A stretch of 44,923 nt of DNA from Thermoplasmata archaeon (GCA_015063225.1 SUSU01000009.1:1-44923); one strand, 5' to 3'. Positions 23,378-32,370 are shown, numbered from the stretch's first letter. Numbers and translations are program-made. Notes: generated by a model not told the origin, from the sequence alone.

Positions 23378-24576
23378 CAGAGGTAGAGGACGCCGGGTGC
23401 GTTGCCGGTCTTGGGGCGGTGGCTCTCGAACACCTTCTTGATGGCGTCCTTGAAGTCGTTGGGGGACACGGTGTCCCTGCCGTCCCTGATGGCGAGCATA
23501 CCCGCCTCGGTGCAGATGGACTTGAGCTCGGCACCGGAGGCACCGTCGGTGTCCGCGGCGAGCTTCTTGACGTCGATCTTCTTGGAGATGTTCATCTTGG
23601 TGAGGTGGATGTTGAGGATCTGCTCCCTGCCCTCGGCGTCGGGGAGGCCGATCTCGACGATACGGTCGAACCTGCCGGGCCTGAGGAGGGCGTCGTCGAG
23701 GATGTCGGGCCTGTTGGTGGCCCCGATGATCTTGATGTTGGCGGAGGGGGTGAAACCGTCGAGCTCGGAGAGGAGCTGCATGAGGGTGCGCTGGACCTCC
23801 CTGTCACCGGAGGTGGCGACGTCGGCACGCTTCGCACCGACGGAGTCGATCTCGTCGATGAAGACGACGGAGGGCGCCTTCTCCTTGGCGAGCTCGAAGA
23901 GCTCCCTGACGAGTCTGGCTCCCTCACCGATGTACTTCTGCACGAGCTCGGATCCGACCAGGCGGATGAAGGTCGCGTTGGTGGCGTTGGCGACGGCCTT
24001 GGCCATCAGGGTCTTACCGGTCCCCGGGGGACCGACCAGCAGGACGCCCTTGGGGGGCTCGATGCCGACCTTGGCGTACAGCTCGGGCCTGAGGAGGGGG
24101 TCCTCGACGGCCTCCCTGAGCTCCTGCATCTGCTTGGCGAGTCCGCCCACGTCCGCATAGGTGGTGGTGGGCTTCTCGAGGATCTCCGCGCCGGTGACGA
24201 CGGGGTCGAGGGGCGCGGGGAGGACCTGCATGACGGCCAGGGACTGGCGGTTGAGCGAGACGCGGGCCCCGGCGATGAGGTCCTTTTCGTCGACGTACTG
24301 TGAGACGGAAACTATGAAATCGGGCCCGGTGGAGCTCTTGACCACGACCTTGTTGTCGGGGAGGACGTCGCGCAGGGAACCGATGACCATGGGCGGGCTC
24401 TTCATGCGCTCGAGCTCGCTGCGGATGCGGGCATTGTCCTTCTGCAGCCTGAAAACCTCGCTGTCCGATGCCCTCTTGTCGCTCTCCGCCTTCTGGAGGT
24501 CCTCCATGAGGTGAACGTTGCGTTCCTCGAGGGAGATGACCTTGGCTTTGAGTTCTTCAATGTCTTCTGATGCCAT
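23377..24576 (-). CDS. pan: Proteasome-activating nucleotidase (PAN)
   Basis: Hexameric AAA+ ATPase that unfolds substrates into the 20S proteasome. In 399 residues it shows an N-terminal coiled coil (1-60), an OB domain (65-125, SLRDVLPDNKVVVKSS), and the AAA domain: Walker A GPPGTGKT (182-189), Walker B VVFIDEID (ending 244), and the arginine-finger region LRPGRFDR. The last residues VLYL fit the HbYX motif (hydrophobic-Tyr-any) that opens the proteasome gate. ATG 24576 is preferred over ATG 24594 because the TATA-like CCCTATTATAAGCC (about 24612-24599) lies about 25 bp before it. It precedes the radical SAM gene. Confidence 0.95.
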   Translation of the reverse strand: MASEDIEELKAKVISLEERNVHLMEDLQKAESDKRASDSEVFRLQKDNARIRSELERMKSPPMVIGSLRDVLPDNKVVVKSSTGPDFIVSVSQYVDEKDLIAGARVSLNRQSLAVMQVLPAPLDPVVTGAEILEKPTTTYADVGGLAKQMQELREAVEDPLLRPELYAKVGIEPPKGVLLVGPPGTGKTLMAKAVANATNATFIRLVGSELVQKYIGEGARLVRELFELAKEKAPSVVFIDEIDSVGAKRADVATSGDREVQRTLMQLLSELDGFTPSANIKIIGATNRPDILDDALLRPGRFDRIVEIGLPDAEGREQILNIHLTKMNISKKIDVKKLAADTDGASGAELKSICTEAGMLAIRDGRDTVSPNDFKDAIKKVFESHRPKTGNAPGVLYL

Positions 24577-24687
24577 CTTATATCGTACTGACATCGGCTT
24601 GGCTTATAATAGGGTGTAAGTAACACGAATGGAAGTGCGCCAGGGGGATGCCCAAGTTTTATTACCGAGGGTTCTCATGGGTGAATC

Positions 24688-25218
24688 ATGGCAGAGAGGA
24701 CGAAATCCCAGTGCGAGATGTGCGGAAAGAACGTTTCCACCCGCACATATACTGTACAGGGTGCCCGCATGAACCTTTGCATGGACTGTTCCAGGTTCGG
24801 GGACGAGTACAACGACCCCCGCGCCTCGTCCGGCGGCCGTTCCTCATCGGGCACCAGCGATGCCGTCATCCAGCAGAGGCTGGAGAAGCGCGAGAAGCGC
24901 AGGCAGACCAAGGACATCTATTCGGGCAGCGAGACCACCGAGCTCCGCGCGGACTACGGCAGGGTCATCCGCCAGGCCCGCGAGAAGAAATGGCCCAACC
25001 TCAAGGACTTCGCCGAGTCCATCGGGGAGAAGCAGCTGACCCTCAGCAAGATCGAGGCGCAGACCCTCACCCCCGACGACAAGATCGTCGCGAAGCTGGA
25101 GAAGGCCCTCGGCATCACCCTCCGCGAGGCGGTCTCCTCGGCCGGTTCCATCGGCGGCTCCCAGACCGGCGGCATGACCCTCGGCAACTTCATCCGTGTC
25201 GAGGAGAAGAAGAAGTAA
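24688..25218 (+). CDS. Multiprotein bridging factor MBF1, archaeal
   Basis: A 176-residue protein: an N-terminal zinc ribbon (Cys9, Cys12, Cys31, Cys34; QCEMCGKNV and LCMDCSRFG), a basic linker, and a Cro-type HTH at about residues 88-150 (ADYGRVIRQAREKKWPNLKD, then KQLTLSKIEAQTLTPD). Eukaryotic MBF1 bridges activators and TBP; the archaeal form also binds ribosomes. A TATA-like GTTTTATTAC at about 24655-24664 is close to the start, so the leader is short. The gene is followed by a strong hairpin terminator. Confidence 0.93.
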   Translation: MAERTKSQCEMCGKNVSTRTYTVQGARMNLCMDCSRFGDEYNDPRASSGGRSSSGTSDAVIQQRLEKREKRRQTKDIYSGSETTELRADYGRVIRQAREKKWPNLKDFAESIGEKQLTLSKIEAQTLTPDDKIVAKLEKALGITLREAVSSAGSIGGSQTGGMTLGNFIRVEEKKK

Positions 25219-25225
25219 ACTCTCA

Positions 25226-25257
25226 ATGGCATGGCTCCGGCCGTGCCATCATTTTTT
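25226..25257 (+). terminator. Hairpin with T-run after MBF1
   Basis: ATGGCATGGC (25226-25235), loop TCCG, GCCGTGCCAT (25240-25249): a 10-bp stem with one T-G pair, followed by CATTTTTT. It resembles an intrinsic terminator. Confidence 0.7.
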
Positions 25258-25280
25258 CTAAAACGCCATATCTGGCTCGT

Positions 25281-25769
25281 TCAGTCCGACAGGATGTATC
25301 CGTCGATCTCCGGATAGATCGCGGAGATGTCCACACCCATGTCCCTGAGCACGAGGAGACCCGCCACGGCGGGCACGACGCCGAGGGATTTCACGGCCTT
25401 GCGGCACTCGGCGTTGAAGTCTTTGAGCGTCATCCCGTTCGCCACGGCCATGTCGATGAGGGTCTCGAAGAGGTCCTTCTGCGCCGCCGGTGCCTTGGGT
25501 GCGGGATCGGCGGCGCGTTCGCGGAGGACATCGGGTAGTTTGTAGGTGATGGGCACGGTGACGGAATCGATGTCGATGAGGGGGCGGATGTATCCGTCCT
25601 TCACGGAGACGCAGCCGTCTGCCGCAAGAGCCTTCACCAGCCCGGGGGCGTCCTTGGCGGGAAGCCAGCGGAGGGTGAGGCTCACGACCATGTTGAACTC
25701 CTTCTCCGTCGCCACGTCCTTTCCGAGGGAGCGGAAGAATGCTGCGGTACAGACGGCGGAGTCGGACAT
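25281..25769 (-). CDS. DUF2240 family protein
   Basis: A 162-residue soluble protein. SLTLRWLPAKDAPGLVKALAADGCVSV and IRPLIDIDSVTVPITYKLPD match the archaeal DUF2240 family (winged-helix-like N-terminal half), followed by a helical C-terminal half after a Pro/Ala linker near residue 90. Function is unknown; it may bind nucleic acid. ATG 25769 is preferred, with GGTGAGT 3-9 bp upstream as ribosome-binding site; ATG 25796 is an alternative. The gene is divergent from rpoK. A TATA-like GTATAG at 25815-25810 sits beside a CGCGCGCGCG tract, 25816-25825. Confidence 0.75.
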   Translation of the reverse strand: MSDSAVCTAAFFRSLGKDVATEKEFNMVVSLTLRWLPAKDAPGLVKALAADGCVSVKDGYIRPLIDIDSVTVPITYKLPDVLRERAADPAPKAPAAQKDLFETLIDMAVANGMTLKDFNAECRKAVKSLGVVPAVAGLLVLRDMGVDISAIYPEIDGYILSD

Positions 25770-25809
25770 GCACTCACCAAGCGTACCGACGTTCATATAC
25801 GTTGCGCCT

Positions 25810-25825
25810 TCTATACGCGCGCGCG
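25810..25825 (-). promoter_or_regulatory. GC element and TATA box of the DUF2240 gene
   Basis: CGCGCGCGCG at 25816-25825 (palindromic) directly abuts TATAG at 25815-25810 on the minus strand. The order GC element then TATA is the same as at the other promoters. Confidence 0.5.
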
Positions 25826-25859
25826 GATTTTGATTTCTAACTAACAAAATAAAAATAAG

Positions 25860-25882
25860 GCGCGCGTGCGAAAGTTTATAAT
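25860..25882 (+). promoter_or_regulatory. GC element plus TATA box ahead of rpoK
   Basis: GCGCGCGTGCG (about 25860-25870) is followed by TTTATAATC (25876-25884). A ribosome-binding GGGTGAC lies at about 25909-25915, ahead of the rpoK ATG at 25922. The leader is about 20 nt. Confidence 0.6.
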
Positions 25883-25921
25883 CAGGTCGTGGGTACCGCA
25901 GATTCATTCGGGTGACTTTGA

Positions 25922-26092
25922 ATGAAGTACACAAGGTTTGAGAAAGCTAGGATCATCGGGGCCCGCGCACTGCAGATCTCCTACGGCGCGCCCGTTCTCG
26001 TTGATTTCCCCGAGAGCATGATCGACCCCATCGACGTCGCTCTCCTCGAGTTCGAAAAGGACCTCATCCCGATCACAGTCGTCAAGGACTGA
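25922..26092 (+). CDS. rpoK: RNA polymerase subunit K (Rpb6 homolog)
   Basis: A 56-residue protein, a core subunit of archaeal RNA polymerase homologous to eukaryotic Rpb6 and bacterial omega. The signature is [20 protein letters not shown] then YGAPVLVD, which matches the conserved tRyE.[16 protein letters not shown] core of subunit K. The C-terminal [16 protein letters not shown] is also typical. Start ATG 25922, preceded by GGGTGAC. The gene is followed 23 bp later by rpsB, a common archaeal order. The protein is short and easily missed. Confidence 0.93.
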   Translation: MKYTRFEKARIIGARALQISYGAPVLVDFPESMIDPIDVALLEFEKDLIPITVVKD

Positions 26093-26115
26093 TTTACAAA
26101 ACAGAGGCAATTGAA

Positions 26116-26745
26116 ATGACCGCAAACGACGATGTTCAGTTTGTTTCCGACAGCGAGCTCCTCGTGCCCGAGGAGACCTACCTCACCTCCGGTGTCCACA
26201 TCGGTACCCAGTACAAGACCAGCGACATGATGGGCTTCATCTACAAGGTCCGCCAGGACGGTCTGTACGTCCTCGACATCAAGAAGACCGACGAGCGCAT
26301 CAGGGCTGCCGCCAAGTTCCTCGCCCGCTTCGACCCCCAGCGCATCCTCATCTGCTCCATGAGGCAGTACGGACAGCGCCCCGCCCGCGAGTTCTCCAAG
26401 GCCATCGGAGCCCCCGCCTTCGCCGGCAGGTTCGTCCCCGGTACCCTCACCAACCCCATCAACCCCGCTTACATCGAGCCCGAGGTCCTGGTCGTCACTG
26501 ACCCCGCCGCCGACAAGCAGTCCTTGTCCGAGGCCCTCAACCTCGGTATCCCGATCGTCGCCCTTTGCGACGCCAACAACGAGACCCGCAACGTCGACCT
26601 CGTCGTCCCCACCAACAACAAGGGACGCCGCTCCCTCGCCTGCGTCTACTGGCTGCTCACCCGTGAGGTCCTCCTCGCCCGCGGTGACATCAAGGACGCC
26701 TCCGAGTTCAAGCTCCAGATCGACGACTTCGAGGCCAAGTACTGA
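26116..26745 (+). CDS. rpsB: 30S ribosomal protein S2
   Basis: A small-subunit ribosomal protein of 209 residues. [62 protein letters not shown] and [19 protein letters not shown] are the classic archaeal S2/SA signature. It has a short N-terminal arm and no long C-terminal tail. It is co-transcribed with rpoK. The coding sequence is strongly biased toward C-ending codons, consistent with high expression. A hairpin terminator follows directly. Confidence 0.97.
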   Translation: MTANDDVQFVSDSELLVPEETYLTSGVHIGTQYKTSDMMGFIYKVRQDGLYVLDIKKTDERIRAAAKFLARFDPQRILICSMRQYGQRPAREFSKAIGAPAFAGRFVPGTLTNPINPAYIEPEVLVVTDPAADKQSLSEALNLGIPIVALCDANNETRNVDLVVPTNNKGRRSLACVYWLLTREVLLARGDIKDASEFKLQIDDFEAKY

Positions 26746-26755
26746 TCAAACCCCG

Positions 26756-26773
26756 CCCGGGGTCCTCCCCGGG
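26756..26773 (+). terminator. Hairpin after rpoK-rpsB
   Basis: CCCGGGG (26756-26762), loop TCCT, CCCCGGG (26767-26773), then a CCACCTTTTTAT run. The T-rich end also looks like the TATA box of the next gene. Confidence 0.65.
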
Positions 26774-26808
26774 CCACCTTTTTATCCCGTTCCCCCGATT
26801 ACGCATGC

Positions 26809-27609
26809 ATGCGCATGCCTGCAGCGGCGAACCGTTTCTATTCCGCCGACGAGGAGGAGGTCAGGTCCGACATAGAGGCCTGTTTCCGCAGCGGTCCCGG
26901 TCTGCCCGGTGTCCGCGGCGACAGTAAGCTGAAGGCCGTCGTGGTCCCACACGCGGGATACATCTTCTCCGGGGCCTGCGCCGCGTACGCGTTCAAGGAG
27001 ATGGCGGGTTCCCACCGTCCGGAAGCGTACATCGTCATCGGTCCGGACCATTACGGGAACGGCTATGCGGTCTCGATGTGTACCGAGGAGTACTGGACGC
27101 CGTTCGGACCCTGCGAGACCGCCTGGGAGGTCGCTTCCGCGCTCGCGAAGGACATCCCGGACGTTCCCGCCGCCCACGCCAGGGAGCACTCCATCGAGGT
27201 GGAGCTCCCGTTCCTGAAGTACGTGGACCCCGATGCCCGCATCGTCCCGATAATCATGGGCGACCAGAGGCGTCCGGCGGCCGAGAGGCTCGCATCCGTG
27301 ATAAGGGAGGCGACGGAGGGTATGGATGTCATGGTGATCGCCTCCAGCGACCTCGTCCATTACGTCCCCAAGCCCTATGCCGACGAGATGGACGCGCGCT
27401 TCCTGGAGACCGTGGAGCGCATGGACGTCGGCGCGATGTACTCCCTCGTCCGTTCGGAGAGGCTCACGGTGTGCGGTTACGGACCCATCGCGGTAGCGGC
27501 GATGGCGACCTCCCCCGACCGTTGCAGGATACTGTGCCAGACGGATTCTTCGGCGGCAGGTTACGACTCCGAATCCGTGGTCGGATACGGGTCTGCAATA
27601 ATGTTCTGA
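26809..27609 (+). CDS. MEMO1 family protein
   Basis: A 266-residue member of the MEMO/AmmeMemoRadiSam dioxygenase-like family, whose metal-binding fold resembles class III extradiol dioxygenases. KAVVVPHAGYIFSGACAAYA and YIVIGPDHYGNGYAVSM contain the His residues of the metal pocket; EHSIEVELPFLKYVDPDA and VIASSDLVHYVPKPYADEMD complete the signature, with VCGYGPIAVAAMA near the end. The biochemical role is not settled. A likely TATA box (CTTTTTAT, about 26776-26784) lies 25 bp upstream. ATG 26809 was chosen; ATG 26815 is an alternative. The stop is next to a hairpin. Confidence 0.93.
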   Translation: MRMPAAANRFYSADEEEVRSDIEACFRSGPGLPGVRGDSKLKAVVVPHAGYIFSGACAAYAFKEMAGSHRPEAYIVIGPDHYGNGYAVSMCTEEYWTPFGPCETAWEVASALAKDIPDVPAAHAREHSIEVELPFLKYVDPDARIVPIIMGDQRRPAAERLASVIREATEGMDVMVIASSDLVHYVPKPYADEMDARFLETVERMDVGAMYSLVRSERLTVCGYGPIAVAAMATSPDRCRILCQTDSSAAGYDSESVVGYGSAIMF

Positions 27610-27629
27610 AGGGGGCCGGGGCCCCCTTC
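27608..27629. terminator. Hairpin between convergent genes
   Basis: GAAGGGGGC (27608-27616), loop CGGG, GCCCCCTTC (27621-27629): a perfect 9-bp stem that overlaps the MEMO stop codon. The RPA-associated gene ends just beyond at 27640. Confidence 0.65.
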
Positions 27630-27639
27630 GGTGAGTGTT

Positions 27640-28599
27640 TCAGTCGTCGATCCTCTTGATGTACTTGAGGTTCGGCTCGTAGGCGAGTCCCTTGTCGAGG
27701 AGGCTCTCGATGATCTCCTCCAGCTCCATGCTGGAGATGCCCTCGTCGGCACAGCGGGATTCGAGGAGGTCTCTGGGGGCCCCCTTTCCGTCGTTCAGCT
27801 CGGAGAGGAGCGAGAGCACGAGTCCCTCTCTGTCGTCCCCGCCGGAAGCGGGGGCCGGGGCGGCCTGCTGGGCGGGAGCCGCGGGCTGCGAGGGGGCGGC
27901 GGGAGCGAATTCCTCGTCATCGACGTCGAACTCGTCGGGGAGACCGGAGTCGTCCACCAGGCCGAGGTCCACGTTTTTGTCGGGCAGGAGCTTGCGGAGG
28001 GCCGCCTGGATGGGCTTGAGGAAGGCACCGGAGTCCGGCTGGCCGTACTGGTCGATGGCCATGGCGATCCCGGGGGCGGCGGAGGCGGGGATTCCCGCGT
28101 TCACGAGCGCGTCGGGGTCGGTGCTGCCGACGTTCAGGGCCCTCTTCATGGTGACGAGGCGGTTCCAGGTGGTCTTGGCGGTGTCGAGGATCCACTGGGC
28201 CTCGACATCCTCGGAGATGGGCACGATGCGCTCGGGCCTGACGGAGATGTAGGTCCTGTCCTCGTTGGTGTAGGACTTGACCTTCCCGACCACGGCGACG
28301 AGGCTGGGGGTGTCGATCTCGTTCATGGATGCGGCGGCGTCCGGCTGGAAGCGGCCGATGTTGATGAAGATGGTACCGCCGGCGATGTCCTGGATGCGGC
28401 CGCGCCACATGGGCTCGTCCTCGGTGCCGATGTTCTCCTTCTCGGTAAGCACCCCGGCCACGAGGACGCGGTTGATCATCGCGCCGAGGCGGGAGAGCTG
28501 GTAGGTGGGCTTCATCTCCTCGTCGGCCTCGATGAGGTAGGATGCGGAGTTCAGCTCGGTGCTGAACACGCGCCAGTAGGTCTCGCGGATGGCGCTCAC
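27640..28599 (-). CDS. RPA-associated protein (RPAP)
   Basis: A 319-residue partner of archaeal RPA. The N-terminal half contains an OB fold: VLVAGVLTEKENIGTEDEPMWRGRI (split here as read), FINIGRFQPDAA, and VAVVGKVKSYTNEDRTYISVRPE. The central region is helical, and the end is a linker rich in Ala, Pro and Glu (near residue 220), then a winged-helix-like tail SLLSELNDGKGAPRDLLESR. This is the COG3390-type layout. ATG 28599 overlaps the TGA of the RPA gene (ATGA), so the two are translated together. Confidence 0.88.
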   Translation of the reverse strand: MSAIRETYWRVFSTELNSASYLIEADEEMKPTYQLSRLGAMINRVLVAGVLTEKENIGTEDEPMWRGRIQDIAGGTIFINIGRFQPDAAASMNEIDTPSLVAVVGKVKSYTNEDRTYISVRPERIVPISEDVEAQWILDTAKTTWNRLVTMKRALNVGSTDPDALVNAGIPASAAPGIAMAIDQYGQPDSGAFLKPIQAALRKLLPDKNVDLGLVDDSGLPDEFDVDDEEFAPAAPSQPAAPAQQAAPAPASGGDDREGLVLSLLSELNDGKGAPRDLLESRCADEGISSMELEEIIESLLDKGLAYEPNLKYIKRIDD

Positions 28600-29918
28600 A
28601 TCATCCCCTCCTCTACCTGTTTGTACAGACGTTCCGCCTCGGCCTCGATGTCGGTGGCGACCTCCTCGAGGGTGCGGGCGCTCATCTGGGGGCCGAACTT
28701 CTCATCGGTGATGACGTTTCCGGTGACGGTGACCCTCTTGAGTATGACGTTGGCGGCCATGCGGTTGGATATCGCGGAGGGGTCGCCGAACTCCTTGGCG
28801 GCGTTCTCGGCCTCCTCGAGGGTGACGCCGGAGAGCATCTCGGTGTCCTTGCGGCCGATGATGACGCTGATGGCGCCGGTGCCGTCGTCGAGGGTGGTCT
28901 TCAGCCTGAGGTCGGACACGGGGTTTGCGATGGGGCCGTGGACGCTGCAGGAGCCGTTCATGAGGGAACGCTTGCATTCGGGGCAGCGTTTGATGAGCCC
29001 GGAGCCGGTCTTGACGTCGACGATGATGCCCGAGAGGCAGATGTCGATGCCGCCGGTGCGGGAGATCTCTTCCACGGTGCGCATGGCGGAACCGGCCTTG
29101 ATGTCGTCCATCTGTGCGTTGCTGGCACTGACCTTGGAGTTGTTGCCGATGTTGAGCTGGGGGATGCCCTTCCAGCTGCGGATGTAGGCGTTCTCGATGG
29201 TGACGACGCTGCCGGCGGTGAGGCCGAGGTCCTCCCATGCGCTGAACTGGATCTTGCCGGTGGAGTCGGCGATCATGCCGCCCCATACGGTCCTGTCCTC
29301 GCCCTTGACGTTGACGTTGCGTGTGGATATATCGAGGATCTTCCCGGTCACGGTGACGGAGTTCTCCTTGTCGGTGATCTCCCCGATGTTCATGGTCTTG
29401 GCGGGGGAAGGGGCCCTGCCGGCGACCTCTATCTCGACGCCCTCGGCGGGGGTGATGCTGCCGCGGGTACCGATGTGTATCTGGACCTGGTCTCTGAAGC
29501 GCCTGGTGTACGCCCTGTTGAAGACGTAGACCGAACCCTTCTCCAGCGACCATTCGTCCGACCAGATGGTGAATGACGTGGTACCGGTCTCGTCCCCGGC
29601 GATACCGGAGACGATGGTCTTGGGGACGCCCTTGACGTTGATCTCCTTCTTCTCGACGAAGACGATCTTCGCGGTGACGTTGACCATCATCTCGTCGCCC
29701 TGCAGGTCGGCGATCTTCTTGGTGACCGCCGTGCTGCTGACGGAGGATGCGCGGGGGGCGCTGTACTTTTTTATTATGCCGCTGCGGGCGGCCTCGATGG
29801 CTATTCCGTACTGGAAAATGTATTTCTCGAGTTCAGTGCGGATTGTCTCGACGGGGACCTTCCCCTCGAGGCGGTCTGCCAGGTCCTGAGCCTGGGCATT
29901 AAGCTCTTCTGCATTCAT
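28596..29918 (-). CDS. rpa: Replication factor A (RPA), single-stranded DNA-binding
   Basis: Binds single-stranded DNA in replication and repair. The 440 residues hold at least three OB folds (about 75-165, 185-270, 290-400). A zinc finger sits in the third: RCPECKRSLMNGSCSVHGP, with Cys312, Cys315, Cys324 and His327. The N-terminal 60 residues are helical. ATG 29918 has GAGAGG upstream; a longer frame up to 30032 is open but includes sequence that looks untranslated. TTTTATAATG at 30012-30003 (minus) is the TATA box, leaving a leader of about 60 nt. RPAP follows in an overlapping operon. Confidence 0.93.
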   Translation of the reverse strand: MNAEELNAQAQDLADRLEGKVPVETIRTELEKYIFQYGIAIEAARSGIIKKYSAPRASSVSSTAVTKKIADLQGDEMMVNVTAKIVFVEKKEINVKGVPKTIVSGIAGDETGTTSFTIWSDEWSLEKGSVYVFNRAYTRRFRDQVQIHIGTRGSITPAEGVEIEVAGRAPSPAKTMNIGEITDKENSVTVTGKILDISTRNVNVKGEDRTVWGGMIADSTGKIQFSAWEDLGLTAGSVVTIENAYIRSWKGIPQLNIGNNSKVSASNAQMDDIKAGSAMRTVEEISRTGGIDICLSGIIVDVKTGSGLIKRCPECKRSLMNGSCSVHGPIANPVSDLRLKTTLDDGTGAISVIIGRKDTEMLSGVTLEEAENAAKEFGDPSAISNRMAANVILKRVTVTGNVITDEKFGPQMSARTLEEVATDIEAEAERLYKQVEEGMM

Positions 29919-30041
29919 TTTCAGGCCTCTCTTCGGTGTCTTTGTTTCCGAGGCTGTGTCTAGCGGGACACCCGTCCCACCGAGCGGTACTACGTCCTTC
30001 AACATTATAAAACGTGGCCGGGGAGTTAACAAGACGGCCCT

Positions 30042-30076
30042 CGCGCGCTATCCGCGCGGTAAATAGATTTAAAAAG
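30042..30076 (+). promoter_or_regulatory. GC element plus TATA box ahead of purP
   Basis: CGCGCGC (30042-30048) and the palindrome CCGCGCGG (30052-30059) are followed by GATTTAAAAAG at 30066-30076. purP starts at 30096, about 25 bp from the TATA-like core. The rpa TATA box lies 30 bp away on the other side. Confidence 0.55.
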
Positions 30077-30095
30077 GGCGGGCCGATAGTAGGGT

Positions 30096-31169
30096 ATGGT
30101 TCCAAAGGAGAAGATAGACGAGATCCTCTCGGGTTACGACCCCGACAAGATCACCATCGCTACTCTCTGTTCTCACTCTTCTCTGCAGATTTTCCACGGT
30201 GCCCGCAAGATGGGTTTCCGCACCATCGGACTGGTCACCAAGCACAACGAGAAGATCTATGACGCGTTCCCCCTGGCGAAGCCGGACGAGTTCATCTCGT
30301 ACGACAACTACAACGACATGGTGAACCGCTCCTCCGAGCTCATCGACAGGAACGCCATCATCATCCCCCACGGGTCTTTCGTGGAGTACATGGGCACCAA
30401 GCGCTTCGAGGACTTCCTCGTCCCCTCCTACGGGAACAGGGCCGTCCTCAAGTGGGAGTCCGACCGCGCCCTCCAGAGGCAGTGGATCACCTCCTCCCCC
30501 GCCCCCATGCCCAAGCTCATCACCGACGCCCGCGAGATCAAGGAGCCCGTCATGGTGAAATACCACGGCGCCAAGGGCGGAAGGGGATTCTTCATCGCCA
30601 AGGACTACCCCGATTTCAAGATGGGCATCGACAACAGCCAGCCCTACACTATCCAGGAGTACTGCCTCGGAACCAGGTACTACCTCCACTTCTTCTACGA
30701 CCCCCTCAAGACCGACGGGTACCGCATCAAACAGGGCGGTTCCCTCGAGCTCCTCTCCATCGACAGGCGCGACGAGTCCAACATCGACGAGATGTACAAG
30801 CTCGGCAGCCTCGAGGATGCTAAGCGCCACGGCCTCTACCCCAGCTTCGTGGTCACCGGCAACACCCCCGTCGTCATCAGGGAGAGCCTCCTCCCGAAGG
30901 CCTTCGAGATGGCCGAGAACATCGTCAACCGCTCCTACGAGCTGTTCGGCGGTATGTGGGGACCGTTCTGCCTCGAGACCGTCGTCAACGACAAGCTGGA
31001 GTTCCGCGTGTTCGAGATATCCACCCGCATTGTGGCCGGTACGAACCCGTTCATCAACGGTTCCCCGTACGCTGAGATGATCTACCCCGGCATGTCCACC
31101 GGCGGCAGGATGGCCATGGAGATCCGCGATGCGATCAAGTCGGGCGACCTGAGGACTCTGCTCAGCTGA
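30096..31169 (+). CDS. purP: 5-formaminoimidazole-4-carboxamide ribonucleotide synthetase
   Basis: Archaeal enzyme that makes FAICAR from AICAR, formate and ATP in purine synthesis. The 357 residues have an ATP-grasp fold. Features: ATLCSHSSLQIFHGARKMGF near residue 22 (the N-terminal ribonucleotide site), VMVKYHGAKGGRGFFIA (ATP-grasp loop, about 149-165), GTRYYLHFFYDPL, and the metal-binding FEISTRIVAGTNPF near residue 308. The protein is a typical PurP. The 3' end is followed 10 bp later by an aminotransferase gene. PurH, which can perform the same formylation, is also in this window. Confidence 0.95.
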   Translation: MVPKEKIDEILSGYDPDKITIATLCSHSSLQIFHGARKMGFRTIGLVTKHNEKIYDAFPLAKPDEFISYDNYNDMVNRSSELIDRNAIIIPHGSFVEYMGTKRFEDFLVPSYGNRAVLKWESDRALQRQWITSSPAPMPKLITDAREIKEPVMVKYHGAKGGRGFFIAKDYPDFKMGIDNSQPYTIQEYCLGTRYYLHFFYDPLKTDGYRIKQGGSLELLSIDRRDESNIDEMYKLGSLEDAKRHGLYPSFVVTGNTPVVIRESLLPKAFEMAENIVNRSYELFGGMWGPFCLETVVNDKLEFRVFEISTRIVAGTNPFINGSPYAEMIYPGMSTGGRMAMEIRDAIKSGDLRTLLS

Positions 31170-31179
31170 TTTATTATAA

Positions 31180-32370
31180 ATGGAGGCCCATCGCGCCCCA
31201 TCCGAAGGTGACATCACGGTTTCACAGAGATCCCAGCAGGTTCCGGCATCCCCCACGATTGCCATATCCAATCTGGTAAGCCAGCTCAAGTCCGAGGGCG
31301 TCGACATCGTTTCCTTCTCCCTCGGTGAACCGGATTTCACCACCCCCGCCAACGTCATCGATGCCGCCAAGGCGTCCCTCGACAGGGGTTTCACCCACTA
31401 CACGCCCAGCATGGGCATCCCCGCGCTCAGGGAGGCCATCGCGGCCAAGGTCAGGCGCGACAACGGCCTCGACATCACCGCGGCCAACGTCCTCGTGACG
31501 CCCACCAAGCAGGCGCTCTTCCTGATCGCCCTCTCGTACATCGATCCCGGGGACGAGGTCATCATGCCCGACCCCGCGTGGGTCACCTACGATGCGCTCA
31601 TCCGCCTGGCCGGCGGCATCCCCGTGCGCGTGACCACCACCTACGAGGACGATTTCGTCCTCGACCCCGAGAAGGTCGCTGCCGCGGTCACCCCCAAGAC
31701 CAGGATGATCATCCTCAACACCCCCTGCAACCCCACCGGCGCGGTCATCCCCGAGAAGGTCATCCGCGCCATCGCGGACATCGCCGTGAAGAACAACATC
31801 ATGGTCCTGTCCGACGAGATCTATGAGAGCCTCATCTACGAGGGGAAGCACTTCTCCATCGCCCGCTGCCCCGGGATGGAGCAGCTCGCCCTCACCGTCT
31901 CCGGGTTCTCCAAGACCTACGCCATGACCGGCTGGAGGGTCGGATGGGTGGTGGCCTCGAAGGAGAACATCAAGGTCATCAACAAGCTCCAGTCACAGTC
32001 CATATCCTGCTGCACGTCCTTCGCGCAGGAGGGTGCCGTGGAGGCCCTCGTCGGCCCCCAGGACTCGGTCAAGGAAATGATCAAGGCCTTCGGTGCCAGA
32101 CGTAAGCTGATGGTGGATCTCGTGCGTGCCATCCCGGGTCTGGATTGCAAGGTCCCCGCCGGTACGTTCTACGTCTTCGTGAAGTACTCCGCGGACATCC
32201 CCTCCGCCGAACTCGCCGAGCGTCTTCTCCAGGAGGCCCACGTCGCCGTCACCCCCGGAAGTGCCTTCGGTCCCGCCGGGGAGGGCTTCTTCCGCCTGTC
32301 CTACGCGACTTCCGAGGAGCAGATCCGCGAGGGCCTCTCGAGGATCGCCGGATTCATGAAGAAACTCTGA
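31180..32370 (+). CDS. Pyridoxal-phosphate aminotransferase, class I/II (aspartate aminotransferase-like)
   Basis: Transfers amino groups, probably from aspartate or aromatic amino acids. The 396 residues show SFSLGEPDFTTPANV near residue 45, CNPTGAVIPEKVI, and the PLP lysine in SGFSKTYAMTGWRVGWV (about residue 245). The family is the archaeal/bacterial AAT type Ib-gamma; the exact donor cannot be read from sequence. ATG 31180 partly overlaps a TATA-like TTATTATAAATGG, so the true start could be further in, but no other ATG lies in the next 20 codons. Nearby serA suggests an amino acid synthesis setting. Confidence 0.9.
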   Translation: MEAHRAPSEGDITVSQRSQQVPASPTIAISNLVSQLKSEGVDIVSFSLGEPDFTTPANVIDAAKASLDRGFTHYTPSMGIPALREAIAAKVRRDNGLDITAANVLVTPTKQALFLIALSYIDPGDEVIMPDPAWVTYDALIRLAGGIPVRVTTTYEDDFVLDPEKVAAAVTPKTRMIILNTPCNPTGAVIPEKVIRAIADIAVKNNIMVLSDEIYESLIYEGKHFSIARCPGMEQLALTVSGFSKTYAMTGWRVGWVVASKENIKVINKLQSQSISCCTSFAQEGAVEALVGPQDSVKEMIKAFGARRKLMVDLVRAIPGLDCKVPAGTFYVFVKYSADIPSAELAERLLQEAHVAVTPGSAFGPAGEGFFRLSYATSEEQIREGLSRIAGFMKKL

